DNA of 64,000 nucleotides, taken from Pseudothioclava arenosa. GTDB taxonomy: Bacteria; Pseudomonadota; Alphaproteobacteria; Rhodobacterales; Rhodobacteraceae. Shown in pieces: positions 62,385 to 64,000 of the stretch. The DNA lies in contig NZ_NTJD01000001.1 in assembly GCF_002358085.1 (NCBI RefSeq), forward strand, positions 1 through 64,000, read 5' to 3'. Within the stretch, counting starts at the first letter, position 1. Every line of letters begins with the position of its first letter. A program made the position numbers and the translations under genes. The notes beneath the pieces are model-generated. The model saw only the letters and a program-made list of their open reading frames with translations, ran no database searches and was not told the DNA's origin.

Positions 62385-64000
62385 TTACAGGAAACTCTGC
62401 GGGTCGATATCGACAGCCAGCCGCACCTGCGCGGGCAGTTTGACCTGCCGCAGCCATTGGCGCAGCGCCTTTTGCAGGGGCGCGCCCTTGTCGGCCTTGA
62501 CCAGCATCCGCACCCGATGCCGCCCGCGCACCCGCGCGATTGGCGCGGGCGCCGGGCCAAAGACCTGCGCGCCGATCTGCGCGAGCGGCCCGGTCTGGCG
62601 CGCCAGCGCGCTGCCGATCTCGAAGAGGGGCTGCACCTCGGGGCCGGACAGGATGATCCCGGCCATGCGGCCATAGGGCGGTACCCCGGCCGCGCGCCGC
62701 TGCGCCGCCTCTTCGCGCCAGAAGGCTTCCTCATTGCCGCCAAGGATTGCCCGGATCACCGGATGCTCGGGCTGGAAGGTCTGAAGCAGCGCGCGGCCCG
62801 GTTTCTCGGCCCGCCCCGCGCGCCCCGCCACCTGCCGCATCAATTGAAAGGTGCGCTCGGCCGCGCGCAGGTCCGAGCCTTGCAGGCCGAGGTCCGCGTC
62901 GATCACCCCGACCAGCGTGAGCAGCGGAAAGTTGTGCCCCTTCGCCACGATCTGCGTGCCGATGATGATGTCGGCGCCGCCCGCCGCGATGGTCTCGATC
63001 GCCTCCTTCAGCGCGCGCGCCGAACCGAACAGGTCCGAGGATAGCACCGCCACGCGCGCATCGGGGAAACGCTCGGCCACCTCTTCGGCGAGGCGCTCGA
63101 CGCCGGGGCCGACGGGGGCGAGCTTGCCCTCGACCTTGCACGACGGGCAGGCCTCGGGGATCGGCTTCGTCTCGCCGCATTGGTGGCAGACGAGGCGCTT
63201 CTGGAAGCGGTGCTCGACCATGCGCGCGTCGCAATGATCGCAGCCGATCTGATGCCCGCAGGCGCGGCAGATCGTGACCGGCGCATAGCCGCGCCGGTTC
63301 AGGAACAGCATCGCCTGCTCGCCCGCGCGGATGCGGGCCAGCACCTCGCCCACCAGTGTCGGTGAGATCCAATGCGCCGCCTCGATCCGCTCGGCGCGCA
63401 TGTCGATCGCGGCCATCTCGGGCAGCTCCGAGGCGCCAAACCGCGACTGCAGATCGATGCGCGTGTATTTTCCGGCCTCGGCATTGGCCCAGCTTTCAAG
63501 GCTCGGCGTGGCCGAGGCCAGCACCACCTGCGCCCCCGCGAAAGAGGCGCGCAGCACCGCCATGTCGCGCGCATTGTAAAGCACGCCTTCCTCTTGCTTG
63601 TAGGAGCTGTCGTGTTCCTCATCGACGACGATCAGCCCGAGGTCGCGAAACGGCAAAAACAGCGCCGAGCGTGCGCCGACGACCAGCTGCACCTCCCCCT
63701 CGGCCGCCATTTTCCACAGCCGCCGCCGCTCGGACTGGGTGGCGCCAGAATGCCACTCGCCGGGGCGCGCGCCGAAACGTTCTTCGACGCGGGCCAGGAA
63801 TTCGGTGGTCAGCGCGATCTCGGGCAGGAGCGCCAGCGCCTGCCGGCCCTGACGCAGGCATTCGGCCACGGCCTCCAGATAAACCTCGGTCTTGCCGGAC
63901 CCCGTCACCCCCTTCAGCAGGCAGGTGCCAAACCGCCCCGCGCCCGCGCGCAGGGCCTCGGCGCCCCGGGCCTGATCGTCAGACAGGTTTTTGCCCGGCC
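62385..64000 (-). CDS. priA: primosomal protein N' (PriA helicase), truncated by the window edge
   Basis: The C-terminal 538 residues of PriA; the N terminus (about 190 residues) lies beyond base 64000. Walker A is TGSGKTEVYLEA, the DEAH-type box is VVDEEHDSSYKQEEG, and motif V/VI lies in GTQIVAKGHNFP and RAERTFQLMRQVAGRAGR. Zinc-binding cysteines CRACGHQIGCDHC and CHQCG plus CPSCKVEG sit between the helicase lobes. It reloads the replisome at stalled forks. The reading frame is open to the edge. Confidence 0.97.
   Translation of the reverse strand, partial: PGKNLSDDQARGAEALRAGAGRFGTCLLKGVTGSGKTEVYLEAVAECLRQGRQALALLPEIALTTEFLARVEERFGARPGEWHSGATQSERRRLWKMAAEGEVQLVVGARSALFLPFRDLGLIVVDEEHDSSYKQEEGVLYNARDMAVLRASFAGAQVVLASATPSLESWANAEAGKYTRIDLQSRFGASELPEMAAIDMRAERIEAAHWISPTLVGEVLARIRAGEQAMLFLNRRGYAPVTICRACGHQIGCDHCDARMVEHRFQKRLVCHQCGETKPIPEACPSCKVEGKLAPVGPGVERLAEEVAERFPDARVAVLSSDLFGSARALKEAIETIAAGGADIIIGTQIVAKGHNFPLLTLVGVIDADLGLQGSDLRAAERTFQLMRQVAGRAGRAEKPGRALLQTFQPEHPVIRAILGGNEEAFWREEAAQRRAAGVPPYGRMAGIILSGPEVQPLFEIGSALARQTGPLAQIGAQVFGPAPAPIARVRGRHRVRMLVKADKGAPLQKALRQWLRQVKLPAQVRLAVDIDPQSFL

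Overview
This 64 kb window is high-GC chromosomal DNA from an alphaproteobacterium, almost certainly a member of the Rhodobacteraceae (Rhodobacter/Paracoccus/Thioclava-like; the genus cannot be fixed by eye). The evidence is the protein families (ethylmalonyl-CoA pathway ccr and ecm side by side, a TAXI-type TRAP transporter with a DUF3394 tail, the TIGR02186/TSUP pair), FNR-type boxes of the TTGAT-N4-ATCAA type, and a short intergenic repeat of the TTTCTTCTTGGC-AAAATACGC type. Coding density is high. I saw no insertion sequence, integrase, prophage or CRISPR array.

Layout. 0-4.6 kb: initiator tRNA-Met, YjdM-like protein, proC, a divergent EF-G-like GTPase, cysK. 4.7-7.0 kb: three TadE/TadG-type pseudopilin genes. 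7.0-14.2 kb: an RpiR regulator next to a catabolic operon (TAXI solute-binding protein, fused TRAP permease, universal stress protein, class III aminotransferase, beta-keto acid cleavage enzyme). 14.2-19.2 kb: a minus-strand operon of DUF2946, two NosL-like proteins, a 113-residue membrane-anchored protein, an FtsX/LolD-type ABC transporter and a polytopic protein with CC and HHCPFC motifs, preceded by an FNR-like box. This is the least described system in the window and probably concerns copper. 19.3-23.4 kb: Lrp-type regulator and branched-chain 2-oxoacid dehydrogenase E1alpha, E1beta and E2. 23.4-30.3 kb: periplasmic nitrate reductase napFDAGHBC plus a DUF2478 gene, behind a class II FNR promoter. 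30.4-34 kb: divergent ccr and ecm.

34-38 kb: RecD/UvrD-like helicase, SDR dehydrogenase, TIGR02186 protein and a TauE/SafE permease. 38.1-43.5 kb: purine nucleoside phosphorylase with a BMP-type nucleoside ABC transporter. 43.7-46.8 kb: rimI, tsaB, Nfu, a universal stress protein and a branched-chain aminotransferase. 46.9-51.6 kb: a small surface-polysaccharide cluster. 51.6-64 kb: truA, ycjX-ycjF, a truncated haemoglobin, ruvCAB, prmA, msrA, an MFS permease, an FNR-box-preceded YeeE/YedE transporter, and priA, which runs off the right end.

The metabolic picture is of a facultatively anaerobic, nitrate-respiring heterotroph that assimilates C2 units through the ethylmalonyl-CoA pathway and scavenges amino acids and nucleosides. 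FNR-like boxes precede three loci: nap, the NosL/ABC operon and the YeeE/YedE gene.
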